Below, one piece after another: positions 15,798-25,396 of a DNA stretch of 64,000 bases (position 1 is its first letter; every line of letters begins with the position of its first letter). The notes beneath the pieces were generated by a model. That model saw nothing but the letters and a program-made list of their open reading frames with translations, had not been told where the DNA came from and made no database searches. This stretch comes from UBA5794 sp963714375 (lineage in GTDB: Bacteria > Actinomycetota > Acidimicrobiia > Spongiisociales > UBA5794). The stretch lies in contig CAVQOG010000005.1 of the NCBI GenBank assembly GCA_963714375.1, positions 62,001 to 126,000 on the forward strand. The letters are read 5' to 3'. The translations under genes were made by a program, and so were the position numbers.

Positions 15798-16733
15798 ATG
15801 GTTCAGCCCACACCACGCGACAGGAAATACCACACCCCGGTGATGGTCGACGAGACGGTGTCGTGGCTGGCAACAGCCGCTCACGGTTGGATCGTCGACG
15901 GCACATTCGGTGGGGGAGGCCATAGTCGTGCTCTGCTCGATCACTACGACGACGTCAGGATCATTGGCCTCGACCGTGACCCCGATGCTGTCGCCAACGC
16001 ATTCACCGATGACCGACTGTTCGTCACCGGTGCCAACTACCGCGACATCGGTGCCGTCCTTGACGATCCGAACTTCCCAGCGCTTGTGGATGGGATCCTG
16101 CTCGATCTTGGCGTGTCGTCACACCAGCTCGATGTCGCGGACCGAGGTTTCTCCTACCACTCACCCGGACCGCTCGACATGCGTATGGGCCCTGATACCG
16201 ACGGGTCTGCGGCTGACCTCGTCAATACGGAGTCCGAGGACGAACTCGCCCGCATCCTCAGGGTGTACGGCGAGGAGCGCTTCGCTCGGAGGATCGCCAA
16301 GGCCATCATCGCGAATCGGCCGTTCAACAACACCACCGATCTCGCATCCTGCATCGCCGACGCAGTCCCGGCCCCCGCGCGCCGTGCCGGTCACCCGGCC
16401 AGGCGAACGTTCCAGGCCATCCGAATCGCCGTCAACGATGAACTCAGTGCGATCAGCGACTTCATGTCAACAGGCATCGCCTCGCTCGCAGTCGGCGGAC
16501 GCCTCGTCGTGATGGCGTACCACTCCCTCGAGGATCGCATCGTGAAGAGAGCTCTGGTGGCGCGTTCCGAGGCGTGTACCTGTCCTCCAGACCTTCCGAC
16601 CTGCGCCTGTGGTGCTGCACCCGACTTCGCATTGCTCACCCGCAAGGCAATCAAGCCATCCGAACAGGAAATCGAAAACAACCCAAGAGCGCGCAGTGCA
16701 GTCATGCGAGTCGCGGAGAGGATCTCGGCATGA
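15798..16733 (+). CDS. rsmH: 16S rRNA (cytosine-1402-N4)-methyltransferase RsmH
   Basis: A protein of 311 residues. The opening YHTPVMVDETVSWL and the SAM-binding motif VDGTFGGGGHSRALL are diagnostic, followed by IIGLDRDPDAV, LLDLGVSSHQLDVADRGFSY and the C-terminal VMAYHSLEDRIVK. It methylates C1402 of 16S rRNA in the decoding centre. The ATG at 15798 directly follows a long RNA stem; an upstream in-frame codon at 15738 lies inside that structure and lacks homology. The 3' end overlaps ftsL by 4 nt (ATGA). Confidence 0.96.
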   Translation: MVQPTPRDRKYHTPVMVDETVSWLATAAHGWIVDGTFGGGGHSRALLDHYDDVRIIGLDRDPDAVANAFTDDRLFVTGANYRDIGAVLDDPNFPALVDGILLDLGVSSHQLDVADRGFSYHSPGPLDMRMGPDTDGSAADLVNTESEDELARILRVYGEERFARRIAKAIIANRPFNNTTDLASCIADAVPAPARRAGHPARRTFQAIRIAVNDELSAISDFMSTGIASLAVGGRLVVMAYHSLEDRIVKRALVARSEACTCPPDLPTCACGAAPDFALLTRKAIKPSEQEIENNPRARSAVMRVAERISA

Positions 16734-17137
16734 CATCTCGAGCCGTTCCCTATTCATCGCGTCGGGCGCTTCGCCGGGCGCGAGCCGAGGTCGGCAGAGG
16801 CCCGCGGCTCCTTCCGCTTGCGTTCTTCGTCCTCGTGGTCATCGCGGTGTTCTTCTTGATGATCTTCCTCCGAATCGCCCTCGACCGGACGGCCTTTGAG
16901 CTCGATACGGTCGAGACTCAGATCACACGGGCAGAAACCAGACAACTCGACCTTCGGCTTGAGCTTGCGAAGCTGCAAGATCCGCTCCGAATCGACTTTG
17001 AGGCGAGACAGATGGGTCTGACCTATCCAGATCAACGTGTTGCCATCGTGGTCGACGGCTTGATGCTTGGTCGGGCCGAGACGGCGCCGCCGATTGTTGA
17101 GGCACCAGTCCAAGCCCTTGAGGGAGAACAGCCATAG
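16730..17137 (+). CDS. ftsL: Cell division protein FtsL-like
   Basis: A protein of 135 residues with a basic cytosolic N-terminus (SSRRALRRARAEVGRG), one transmembrane helix (about residues 28-49) and a periplasmic coiled-coil segment (FELDTVETQITRAETRQLDLRLELAKLQD) ending in a D-P-x-R-I-...-A-R-Q-M-G-L turn typical of FtsL/DivIC. It acts in the FtsQ-FtsL-FtsB complex that activates septal synthesis. Sequence conservation in this family is poor; topology and position between rsmH and ftsI are the main evidence. The ATG overlaps the rsmH stop. Confidence 0.85.
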   Translation: MTSRAVPYSSRRALRRARAEVGRGPRLLPLAFFVLVVIAVFFLMIFLRIALDRTAFELDTVETQITRAETRQLDLRLELAKLQDPLRIDFEARQMGLTYPDQRVAIVVDGLMLGRAETAPPIVEAPVQALEGEQP

Positions 17138-17187
17138 TGCACTAGCACGTCACCACAGCCCCACGACCCAACTGAAGGAAACAAGAA

Positions 17188-17271
17188 ATGCACACGAACC
17201 GGCCGAGCGCTGACGGCCCGAAGGCAGACCACATCGGTGGTGGCTTCGCCGTGTGTTGGGTGACGCTGTGA
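17188..17271 (+). CDS. Candidate 27-residue upstream ORF coupled to ftsI
   Basis: An ATG at 17188 with a good ribosome site (GAAGGA, 17174-17179) opens a 27-codon frame starting MHTNRPSADG and ending AVCWVTL. Its TGA (17269-17271) overlaps the ftsI GTG (17268-17270) in a GTGA junction. The peptide has no recognisable family. It would deliver ribosomes to ftsI, whose own GTG has no clear Shine-Dalgarno sequence. Whether the peptide itself matters is unknown. Confidence 0.5.
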   Translation: MHTNRPSADGPKADHIGGGFAVCWVTL

Positions 17272-19049
17272 GCGCCGCCAGACGCGCAAACCCAAGGAAG
17301 ATCTGGAAGCCGGGAGATCTCCGGTTGCTGGTAGTCGGGATCGTATTTGTGCTTGTGTGGGGCGGTATCGGATTCCGTCTGTTCGATTTGCAGGGAAACC
17401 AGGCTCTTGCTCTGGCGACGGTCGGCTTCGATCAGCGGATCAGTGAGCAGACGGTTGCAGCTCCTCGCGGAACCATCTACGACCGGGATGGCGTTGAGCT
17501 TGCATTGACGATCGACGGATGGAACGTTGTGGTTGACCCGATGATGATCGATGACACTGTTGTGGCTGCAACCGTGCTCGCTCCCTTTGCTGACGACACT
17601 TTTGAGGAGCTGGTTGTTGATCTCTCCGAAGGCCAGGCGAAGGAATCGCGCTATGCAGAGATCGCCATGCGGGTCGACACGGCTCACAAGGAAGCAATTG
17701 AATCGGCAGTTGCTGAATACAACGTAGGTGTAGACAAAAAGGATCGTCTGACTGGTGTGTTCTACCGGAAGCAGCCCCTGCGTGTGTATCCGGCCGGATC
17801 GGTTGCAGCGCAGGTGATCGGATTGACCGCATACGATACGAATGCCGGCATCGAGGGACTTGAACTCACATTCAATTCGGAACTCGAAGGAGACCCTGGT
17901 CGCCTCATCGTGGAACGGGACCCGTCGGGCAGGGTCATCCCGCAGGGCCAGGTCATCGTGGAGCCTGCCGTCGCTGGTTCTGACATCGTCACCACCATCG
18001 ACCGCGAGATCCAATTCGCATCCGAGCAGGCATTGCGCAGGGCGATGCAGACGACGGGGAGCCTCAGCGGAGCGGTGGTAGTCCTCGACCCCGATACGGG
18101 AGCCATCCTCGCCATGGCTAGTGCCCCAGACTTCGATCTCAATGATCGTTCCGTGGCGAGTCCTGAGGTACTACGGAACCGGGCAGTGGCTGATGTGTAT
18201 GAACCAGGCTCAACGCTCAAGGTCGTAACGATTGCTGCGGCTCTCGAAGAGGGGATCGTGTCGGCACACACCATGATCGATACGCCTCATTCGATCGACA
18301 TTGGGAATTTCACCTACTCAGATGACGGCTACAACCCACCCCAAATGCCCGTCGCCGACGTGGTCGCCAAGTCGTCAAATATCGGCACGATTCACATCGA
18401 GCAGATGCTCGGGAAGGATCGGCACTACGACTATCTCACGAAGTTCGGGCTCGGCCGCAGGGCCGGGCTCGATATCGAAGGCGAAAACGACGGAGCGCTG
18501 CCGCCGACATCGCAGTGGACCGCAACGTCAGGAACATCGATCGCCATCGGCTATGCCGTGAACACGACCGCTCTCCAAATGGCTGCCGTGTATGCATCAA
18601 TCGCGAACAACGGTATCTGGACTGAGCCATATCTCGTCGATGAAATCATCCAATCCGACGGAACACGAATCACAACGTCTCCTCGTACGCACTTTGTCCT
18701 GTCGCCTGAGACAGCCAGGACGGTGCGCTTGATGCTCGGGCAAGTCATCGAGGAAGGGACGGGAAAGCGAGCCGCTCTGACCGACTACACCGCTGGCGGT
18801 AAGACCGGTACGAGCTACAAATTCGACGTTGAGCGTGGCGTCTATTCGAAAGATACCTATGCCTCATTCATCGGGATGGCACCCCTCAACGACCCGAGGG
18901 TTGTTGTGGCGATCGTGCTTGACACGCCACATGGTCAGCTTGCCGACGGAACCAGTCTGAGGCTCGGTGGGGCCTCGGCGGCTCCAGTGTTTGCGGAGGT
19001 CGCTCAAAACGCCCTGCATCAGCTTGGTGTTGCCCCGGATCGGGACTGA
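17268..19049 (+). CDS. ftsI: Septal peptidoglycan transpeptidase FtsI (PBP3, class B)
   Basis: About 593 residues. A basic cytosolic tail and one transmembrane helix (about 22-42) precede the PBP dimerisation domain (APRGTIYDRDGVELA) and the transpeptidase domain: the active serine tetrad in EPGSTLKVV, the SxN motif in VAKSSNIG and KTG in AGGKTGTSYKF. It crosslinks septal peptidoglycan with FtsW. GTG at 17268 is preferred over GTG at 17253 because it overlaps the stop of a short upstream ORF that has its own ribosome site. No PASTA domains follow the catalytic domain. Confidence 0.95.
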   Translation: MSAARRANPRKIWKPGDLRLLVVGIVFVLVWGGIGFRLFDLQGNQALALATVGFDQRISEQTVAAPRGTIYDRDGVELALTIDGWNVVVDPMMIDDTVVAATVLAPFADDTFEELVVDLSEGQAKESRYAEIAMRVDTAHKEAIESAVAEYNVGVDKKDRLTGVFYRKQPLRVYPAGSVAAQVIGLTAYDTNAGIEGLELTFNSELEGDPGRLIVERDPSGRVIPQGQVIVEPAVAGSDIVTTIDREIQFASEQALRRAMQTTGSLSGAVVVLDPDTGAILAMASAPDFDLNDRSVASPEVLRNRAVADVYEPGSTLKVVTIAAALEEGIVSAHTMIDTPHSIDIGNFTYSDDGYNPPQMPVADVVAKSSNIGTIHIEQMLGKDRHYDYLTKFGLGRRAGLDIEGENDGALPPTSQWTATSGTSIAIGYAVNTTALQMAAVYASIANNGIWTEPYLVDEIIQSDGTRITTSPRTHFVLSPETARTVRLMLGQVIEEGTGKRAALTDYTAGGKTGTSYKFDVERGVYSKDTYASFIGMAPLNDPRVVVAIVLDTPHGQLADGTSLRLGGASAAPVFAEVAQNALHQLGVAPDRD

Positions 19050-19050
19050 C

Positions 19051-20523
19051 GTGACCGAGGAACGCTCCCTCGCCTCACTGGTCTCGGGCATCCCAGGACT
19101 TGTCAGTGTTGACGCAGCCGATGTCCGAGTTGACGATGTCACCCACGATTCTCGGCGCGCAGGTCCCGGTGTCATCTTCGCTGCGGTCGAGGGGCTGACC
19201 ATGGATGGCCACAATTTTGTTGTCGAAGCCGTTCGCGCTGGCAGTCCGGCAGTGCTGGTGACTCGCAGGGTGGCGGTTGAGATTCCCCAGATCGTTGTGT
19301 CGAATTCGCGCGCCGCTATGGCGCATCTTGCTGCAAATGTCCATGGGAGACCGGCGGACGCTCTCACCATGGTTGGCGTCACCGGTACCAATGGGAAGAC
19401 CACCGTCAGCGCCATGTGTGAGGCGGTCCTGTCGGCAGCTGGGCAGCCGGTCGGTGTCGTTGGAACGCTCGGTGCGCGCATAGGTGGGGAGCCGGTCGCG
19501 CTCGAGCGAACAACACCCGAGTCCACCGACTTGCAGCGCCTGCTTGGTGCCATGCGTTCACGTGGTGTTGACACGGTGATCATGGAGGTGTCATCCCATG
19601 CGATGGAACTCCACAGGGCCGATGCCATCTGCTTTGACATCGCGGCGTTCACGAATCTGTCGCAGGACCACCTCGACTTCCATGGCGATATGGAGTCCTA
19701 CTTTGCAGCCAAACGCAAGCTGTTCGAGCCAGAGCGCTCCACCCATGCAGTCATCAACATCTCGGATGATGCAGGGCGTCGCATTGCTGCTGAACTCGAC
19801 ATACCAATGACAACAGTAGGGGGCGAAGGTAGTGCCGACATGAATGCCGTGATCGTGCACCAGTCCGATACCGGATCTGAATTCGACATGGTGGAAGGTG
19901 CGGTACGCACGCGTATTGCCCTTCCCCTCGCAGGGTCCTTCAACGTCGAGAACGCTGCCGTCGCTTTTGCCATTTGTCGGCGCATGTCCATTCAGGCCAG
20001 CGTGATCGCCGAGGGCCTTGGTTCGCTCTCACCGATCCCTGGTCGTATGCAACTCGTCGATGCTCGCGCCGATGTATCAGTCATTGTTGACTACGCCCAT
20101 ACCCCAGCTGCGGTTGAAACCGTCGTGAAGGCTGCACGAGGTATGACTGACGGAAGTGTGACTGCGGTGCTCGGTGCCGGAGGAGATCGAGACCATGAGA
20201 AGCGTGGTCGTATGGGATCGAGTGCTGCCACGTACGCGGATCTGACAATCGTGACCACGGACAACCCCCGCTCCGAAGATCCGGCGACAATTGCATCAGC
20301 TGTTGCACAGGGGGCTCGTTCGGTACGCGGGGCGGCGGTCGAGGTTGTTCTCGATCGTACCGATGCAATCAGGCACGCCATTGTCGCTGCCGAACCTGGC
20401 GACATCGTGCTCATCCTTGGACGAGGACACGAGCAAGGGCAAGAGGTCAAGGGAACCATCATCCCACTCTCAGACACTGCGGTCGCGGCGGCGGTGCTCC
20501 ACGATCTGGGTCGTACCTCATGA
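19051..20523 (+). CDS. murE: UDP-MurNAc-L-Ala-D-Glu:meso-diaminopimelate ligase MurE
   Basis: A protein of 490 residues with the three Mur ligase domains: N-terminal DSRRAGPGVIFAAVEG, the ATP-binding GVTGTNGKTTVSAMCEA, and the C-terminal domain with DYAHTPAAVETV and GAGGDRDHEKRG. The motif TDNPRSEDP is the DNPR signature of ligases that add meso-diaminopimelate, so the stem peptide should carry DAP rather than lysine. GTG at 19051 follows the ftsI stop by one base; the 4-nt ATGA overlap with murF couples them. Confidence 0.96.
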   Translation: MTEERSLASLVSGIPGLVSVDAADVRVDDVTHDSRRAGPGVIFAAVEGLTMDGHNFVVEAVRAGSPAVLVTRRVAVEIPQIVVSNSRAAMAHLAANVHGRPADALTMVGVTGTNGKTTVSAMCEAVLSAAGQPVGVVGTLGARIGGEPVALERTTPESTDLQRLLGAMRSRGVDTVIMEVSSHAMELHRADAICFDIAAFTNLSQDHLDFHGDMESYFAAKRKLFEPERSTHAVINISDDAGRRIAAELDIPMTTVGGEGSADMNAVIVHQSDTGSEFDMVEGAVRTRIALPLAGSFNVENAAVAFAICRRMSIQASVIAEGLGSLSPIPGRMQLVDARADVSVIVDYAHTPAAVETVVKAARGMTDGSVTAVLGAGGDRDHEKRGRMGSSAATYADLTIVTTDNPRSEDPATIASAVAQGARSVRGAAVEVVLDRTDAIRHAIVAAEPGDIVLILGRGHEQGQEVKGTIIPLSDTAVAAAVLHDLGRTS

Positions 20524-21854
20524 GCAACTTCACATGGACCGTCGACTCGGCAGCACAAGCCATTGGAGGCACCGTGATCGGGGACGGATCCGTCCTAGTC
20601 ACTGGGGTGACAACCGATAGTCGGTCGGTGACGCGTGGCGATCTTTTCGTGCCAGTCGTTGGTGAACGGTTTGATGGCCACGACTTCATTGTCCCTGCTC
20701 TCGCCTCAGGAGCATCGGCCACAGTTTCCGAGCCCGGACGAAGCGACGCAACCCCACGAATCGAAGTTTCGGATGTTGCGGAGGCACTTGTTGACCTCGC
20801 TGCGAAACGGAGGCGCGAGTTGTCGATCCCGGTTGTGGCAATCACGGGATCTACAGGAAAGACATCGACGAAGGACTTGCTTGCCGCCGGAATCGTCGAC
20901 GCCTGGGCCTCTCCGCGTTCGTACAACAACGAAGTCGGTGTGCCTCTCACCGTTCTTGGCACACCGCCAAATGCCTCCGTGCTCATCATCGAGGTCGGAT
21001 CACGGGGAGCTGGCCATATTCAATGGCTGGCTCGCTGCATCAACCCCGACGTGAGCATCGTGACGAATCTTGGTGTTGTGCATCTTGAGACATTCGGATC
21101 CAAGGATGGTCTCGCAGATGCCAAGTATGAGCTCGTCGAGTTGTTGACAGACGATGGAGTCGCTGTGGTACCGGCTGACGAACCACGACTCCGCCGCGAC
21201 GACGGTGTTCAGACAATCACCTTCGGATCCGCCCCGGATGCTGATGTGATGGTTGCCGTTGTCGAGTCGGACGCGATGGGTCGCCCAAAGGTCGCTGTTG
21301 ACGTTGCTGGTCAACACGTTGTGGCAACCCTTTCGATGTCTGGTCGACATCAAGCAGAAAACGCCGCGGCCGCAGTTGGTGCGGCCGTCGCGCTTGGTCT
21401 CAATATCGAATCATTTGTCGAGTCGATGGCAAAGGCGGCAGGATCGCCGTGGCGAATGGACGTTCACCCTGGACGTTTTACGGTCGTCAATGATGCATAC
21501 AACGCGAATCCGCGGTCTGTCGCTGCAGCGCTGAGGACCGTTGCCGGGATGGAGGGAAGATCGGTAGCTGTCCTGGGACCGATGGCCGAACTCGGATCCG
21601 CTTGTGAGTCCGAGCATTCCAAGATGGGAGCGTTGGCAGCAGAACTCGGTTTCTCCCAAGTCATCGTGGTAGGGGTCGACCATGGGTACGCTCTCGGTGC
21701 TCCGGAGCTCATCTCGAATGCCACCGATGTTTCCGATGCTGTCGATACCCTTGCCGACACGTTGCAGCCAGGTGACGTTGTGTTGGTGAAAGCGTCACGG
21801 TCGGCAGGGTTGGAGCAACTGGCCCTCAAGCTCATCAAGGACGCAGCACGATGA
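20520..21854 (+). CDS. murF: UDP-MurNAc-tripeptide D-alanyl-D-alanine ligase MurF
   Basis: A protein of 444 residues. The N-terminal domain has VTTDSRSVTRGDLFVPVVGERFDGHDF, the P-loop is VVAITGSTGKTSTKDLLAAG, the centre contains IIEVGSRGAGHIQWL, and the C-terminal domain has VVNDAYNANPRSVAAALRT and LGPMAELG, all characteristic of MurF. It completes the cytosolic UDP-MurNAc-pentapeptide. The ATG overlaps the murE stop by 4 nt. The gap to mraY is 13 bp. Confidence 0.96.
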   Translation: MSNFTWTVDSAAQAIGGTVIGDGSVLVTGVTTDSRSVTRGDLFVPVVGERFDGHDFIVPALASGASATVSEPGRSDATPRIEVSDVAEALVDLAAKRRRELSIPVVAITGSTGKTSTKDLLAAGIVDAWASPRSYNNEVGVPLTVLGTPPNASVLIIEVGSRGAGHIQWLARCINPDVSIVTNLGVVHLETFGSKDGLADAKYELVELLTDDGVAVVPADEPRLRRDDGVQTITFGSAPDADVMVAVVESDAMGRPKVAVDVAGQHVVATLSMSGRHQAENAAAAVGAAVALGLNIESFVESMAKAAGSPWRMDVHPGRFTVVNDAYNANPRSVAAALRTVAGMEGRSVAVLGPMAELGSACESEHSKMGALAAELGFSQVIVVGVDHGYALGAPELISNATDVSDAVDTLADTLQPGDVVLVKASRSAGLEQLALKLIKDAAR

Positions 21855-21867
21855 AGAACGCAGCACC

Positions 21868-22926
21868 ATGATCTCGCTCCTCATGTCCTCGACGATCGCC
21901 TTCATCCTTGTGATCTTCCTGACACCCCTTGCGATCCGGATACTCCGGCGGCGCAACATTGGCCAGTTCATTCAGGCCGATCTCGAAGGCCACATGCACA
22001 AGCAAGGTGTGCCGACGATGGGGGGAGTTGTCATCGTCTTCGGAATCGTGGCCGGCTACCTCGTCTCCCACTACAAACTGTTCAGTTTCACCGAAGGTTT
22101 CGGATTTGAGGTATCACCACTCGACGACAAGGCGATCCTTGCCATCCTTGCGATTGTTGGGATGGGGATCATCGGTTTTTTCGACGACTTCACCAAGTAT
22201 GCACGCAAGGGGAACCAGGGTCTCTCGAAGCGATGGAAATTCCTCGGCCAGTTGATTATCGCTGCTGGATTTGCGTGGGGGGCAAACGCCGCTGGCGTAA
22301 GCACGGAGCTGTCGTTCGTTCGCCCGCTTGGTATCGACCTTGGACCATTCCTGTTCTTTGGCCTCGTCCTGTTCATGCTCACAGCAACGGCGAATGCGGT
22401 GAATCTCACGGACGGACTTGACGGCTTGGTCGCAGGCTCGAGCGCCCTCGTATTCGGTGCCTATGTGTTGATCATGTACTGGCAGTCTCGGGAGAACCTG
22501 TTCTACGGAATCGACGGCGCGCTGGATCTTGCGGTTCTGGCCGCAGCCGCACTCGGAGGAGTTCTCGCGTTCCTGTGGTGGAATGCCGCGCCAGCCCAAA
22601 TCATCATGGGCGACACGGGGTCACACGCCATCGGCGGTGGCATCGCAGCATTTGCGCTGCTCACGAACACTCAGCTGCTGCTGATCATCCTGGGCGGACT
22701 GTACGTGATGGAAACCGTCTCGGTCATCATGCAGGTTGTCTCGTTCCGTGGCTTCGGAAAACGCATATTCCGCATGACCCCGATCCACCATCACTTTGAG
22801 TTGAAGGGCTGGCCAGAGACAACCGTCATAGTTCGATTCTGGATCCTGTCGGCGATCATGGCCGCGATCGGAGTTGGCATCTTCTATGCCGACTGGGTCC
22901 AGGGTCCCGGCTCGATCACGCAATGA
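21868..22926 (+). CDS. mraY: Phospho-MurNAc-pentapeptide transferase MraY
   Basis: A protein of 352 residues with ten transmembrane helices. Conserved cytosolic loops include HMHKQGVPTMGGVVI, IGFFDDFTKYARKGNQGLSKRWKFLGQ, NAVNLTDGLDGLVAGSSALVFGAY and MTPIHHHFELKGWPE (the HHH motif). It transfers phospho-MurNAc-pentapeptide to undecaprenyl phosphate to form lipid I at the inner face of the membrane. It overlaps murD by 4 nt. Confidence 0.97.
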   Translation: MISLLMSSTIAFILVIFLTPLAIRILRRRNIGQFIQADLEGHMHKQGVPTMGGVVIVFGIVAGYLVSHYKLFSFTEGFGFEVSPLDDKAILAILAIVGMGIIGFFDDFTKYARKGNQGLSKRWKFLGQLIIAAGFAWGANAAGVSTELSFVRPLGIDLGPFLFFGLVLFMLTATANAVNLTDGLDGLVAGSSALVFGAYVLIMYWQSRENLFYGIDGALDLAVLAAAALGGVLAFLWWNAAPAQIIMGDTGSHAIGGGIAAFALLTNTQLLLIILGGLYVMETVSVIMQVVSFRGFGKRIFRMTPIHHHFELKGWPETTVIVRFWILSAIMAAIGVGIFYADWVQGPGSITQ

Positions 22927-24224
22927 CCACGCTCATTCTCGGCGTAGGAGTGAGCGGAGTGGCAGCCGGACGTCTTGCCACAAGACTTGGCCACGACGTC
23001 GCGTTCTACGACGAGAACCTCGACGCATCGGTGCCTTTCGACGTGCAGCCCCCCGGTCTTCAGCGGTCTTCGCTTGCCCGCGGACGCTGGGATGACCATC
23101 TACTCGATGGGGTCGACCTCGTCGTGACAAGCCCCGGATTCAGACCAAACTCAGAGCCGCTGACCGCAGCGGCGACGCTCGGCATCACCGTCGTCACCGA
23201 GGCAGGCTTCGCCCTCGACCAACTCGACACGCCATACATTGCAATTACCGGTACGAACGGCAAGTCAACGACTACCGAACTCGCGACCGACATGCTTGTG
23301 GCATCGGGAGTCGATGCCGTTTCTGCTGGCAATATTGGGACCCCCATATCTGATCTTGTGGGAACAAGCCATCAGGTGCTCGTTGTCGAATTGTCCTCGT
23401 TCCAACTGCACTGGATGCGCCCAAAGCCGATCGCAGCAGCGTTGCTCAACGTGGCTCCGGATCATCTCGATTGGCATGGATCGTTCGCGGCCTACGCCGC
23501 GACCAAGTCGCGGGTGTTCTCGTTCATGGACCCGGAAGGCGTTATCGCATTCAATGCCGATGATGATGTCGTCGTTGGACTCGTTGCCGACAGCCAGGCA
23601 AACGCGGTGCCGTGCTCAGGGGTCCGTTTGCCAAGGAGGGGCAACGGAGTAAGAGATGGAGACGTTTTCATAGACGGTGCCGCGTTTTCCTCTTCGATGT
23701 CTGACGCGTCATTCCGGCTCGATATCGTTGTCGCGGCGACCGTTGCCGGCGTAGCAGGGGCGACCCATGAGGGCATCAAGCGTGCGATCGAGTCTTTCGG
23801 GCCAGCGGATCACCGCAGGAGACTCGTTGCAACGATCGGTGGCGTTTCGTGGGTCAACGATTCGAAGGCGACGAACCCGCATGCCACAATGGCTGCTGCG
23901 AGCGCATTCGAATCCGTATTGCTGCTCGCTGGAGGTCGCAACAAGGGACTCGACCTTGCCCCGATCGGGAAGGTGGGATCGCTGCGGGGCTTGTATGCAT
24001 TTGGAGAATCCGGCCCCGAGATCGCGGCGGGCGCAACGGTTCCGGCAACGGTGTATCAAACAATGCGAGAAGCGATACACGCCTCAGCCCGTGATGCCAA
24101 GGCTGGCGACGTTGTACTGCTGTCCCCGGGATGCACCAGTTTTGATGAGTTCACCTCCTACGCTGACCGTGGCAGGGTCTTCTCCGAGATCGTGATGGCG
24201 ATGAAAGGGGATGAGGCACCGTGA
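22923..24224 (+). CDS. murD: UDP-MurNAc-L-alanine:D-glutamate ligase MurD
   Basis: A protein of 433 residues. The N-terminal domain opens with LILGVGVSGVAAGRLATRLGH and carries VTSPGFRPNSEPL; the ATP loop is IAITGTNGKSTTTELATDML; further motifs are VLVVELSSFQLHWM, PDHLDWHGSFAAYAATKSRVF and WVNDSKATNPHATMAA. It adds D-glutamate to UDP-MurNAc-L-Ala. The 4-nt overlaps on both sides (mraY and ftsW) indicate coupled translation. Confidence 0.96.
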   Translation: MTTLILGVGVSGVAAGRLATRLGHDVAFYDENLDASVPFDVQPPGLQRSSLARGRWDDHLLDGVDLVVTSPGFRPNSEPLTAAATLGITVVTEAGFALDQLDTPYIAITGTNGKSTTTELATDMLVASGVDAVSAGNIGTPISDLVGTSHQVLVVELSSFQLHWMRPKPIAAALLNVAPDHLDWHGSFAAYAATKSRVFSFMDPEGVIAFNADDDVVVGLVADSQANAVPCSGVRLPRRGNGVRDGDVFIDGAAFSSSMSDASFRLDIVVAATVAGVAGATHEGIKRAIESFGPADHRRRLVATIGGVSWVNDSKATNPHATMAAASAFESVLLLAGGRNKGLDLAPIGKVGSLRGLYAFGESGPEIAAGATVPATVYQTMREAIHASARDAKAGDVVLLSPGCTSFDEFTSYADRGRVFSEIVMAMKGDEAP

Positions 24225-25396
24225 CCAAGCTCGCAGAACGCTCATCTGATCGCCTGCATCCGCGGACGCGGGCGTCAGTCCGCTCTGCCGGTGGTCGCCG
24301 GTCCGTGTTTCTGCTTGTCATCGTTGCCATGCTGCTGACAATTGGGCTCGGAGCGATGTTGAGTGCGTCGTCAGTCGTCTCGATCAAGGCCAACTCGGAC
24401 CAATTCGAACTGTTCACCAAGCAGGTGCTGTGGGTGGGATTTGGTCTAGCGGCCATGGTCGTCACCGCTCTGGTGCCCTATCGAGTCTGGCAGAAGTACT
24501 CCCTGCCACTGTTTGTCGCGACGATCATTGGATTGATCGTGACCCTCGTGGTCGGGTCGCGTCGCGGAGGCGCAACCCGATGGATCGAGATGGGACCTGT
24601 CACGTTGCAGGTCGCCGAGTTTGCCAAGTTCACGACGCTTGCCCTCCTCGCGACCGTGCTGACGAAGAAAGGGCCACTGCTGCGCGAGCTGCGGCATGTG
24701 CTGTTACCCGTCGGCACGATCCTCGGCATCGTGACATTCCTGCTTCTCGCCCAGCCCGACTTCGGAAACGTTCTTTTGATTGTCGGTCCAGCATTTGTGA
24801 TGCTTTTCGCCTCGACCGTACCCCTGCGCTTCGTATTTGGCCTCGGGACCCTCGGGGTGATGGCGATGACAGTGATGGCGATGTCCGCGGATTACCGCAA
24901 GGACCGACTCCTTGGCTTCCTCAAGCCGTTCGCTGATGCCCAAAACACCGGACTCCAAGCCGTGCAGTCCATGGTTGCGCTCGGGACCGGCGGATTCTTC
25001 GGGGTCGGCCTTGGCCAATCGCGGGCGCGATGGTCGTGGCTACCGAACGCTCACACTGACTTTATTTTTGCGATCATCGGAGAGGAGACCGGGTTCGCGG
25101 GAGCGGCAATCGTGATCACACTGTTCGCGCTTCTTGCTGTTGTCGGTGTGTCTATCGCGTACCGGGCACCTGATATGTTCGGAAGACTGTTCGCAATCGG
25201 GATCGTGTCGTGGTTCACGATCCAAGCACTTGTCAATATCGGTGGAGTTGTTGCGGTGCTTCCCATCACGGGTGTTCCCCTTCCGTTCATCTCGAGCGGG
25301 GGAAATGCGATGTTGGTGAACCTCGCAGCGATCGGCGTCCTGGTCAACATCGCCAGAACACCACGCGTCGCAACCGCGGAGGCGGTGAGGGTCTGA
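24221..25396 (+). CDS. ftsW: Septal peptidoglycan glycosyltransferase FtsW (SEDS family)
   Basis: A protein of 391 residues with about ten transmembrane helices. SEDS signatures are present: GGATRWIEMGPVTLQVAEFAKF, LAQPDFGNVLLI with the catalytic Asp, GFFGVGLGQSRARWSWLPNAHTDFIFAIIGEE, and GVPLPFISSGGNAMLVNLAAIG. FtsW polymerises lipid II with FtsI at the septum. A basic cytosolic N-terminus of about 28 residues precedes the first helix. It shares a TGATG overlap with murG. Confidence 0.96.
   Translation: MTKLAERSSDRLHPRTRASVRSAGGRRSVFLLVIVAMLLTIGLGAMLSASSVVSIKANSDQFELFTKQVLWVGFGLAAMVVTALVPYRVWQKYSLPLFVATIIGLIVTLVVGSRRGGATRWIEMGPVTLQVAEFAKFTTLALLATVLTKKGPLLRELRHVLLPVGTILGIVTFLLLAQPDFGNVLLIVGPAFVMLFASTVPLRFVFGLGTLGVMAMTVMAMSADYRKDRLLGFLKPFADAQNTGLQAVQSMVALGTGGFFGVGLGQSRARWSWLPNAHTDFIFAIIGEETGFAGAAIVITLFALLAVVGVSIAYRAPDMFGRLFAIGIVSWFTIQALVNIGGVVAVLPITGVPLPFISSGGNAMLVNLAAIGVLVNIARTPRVATAEAVRV

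Noticed and set aside
17142..18014. Minus-strand 290-codon frame opposite ftsI
   Set aside because: No start context or family features; ftsI carries SxxK, SxN and KTG motifs.
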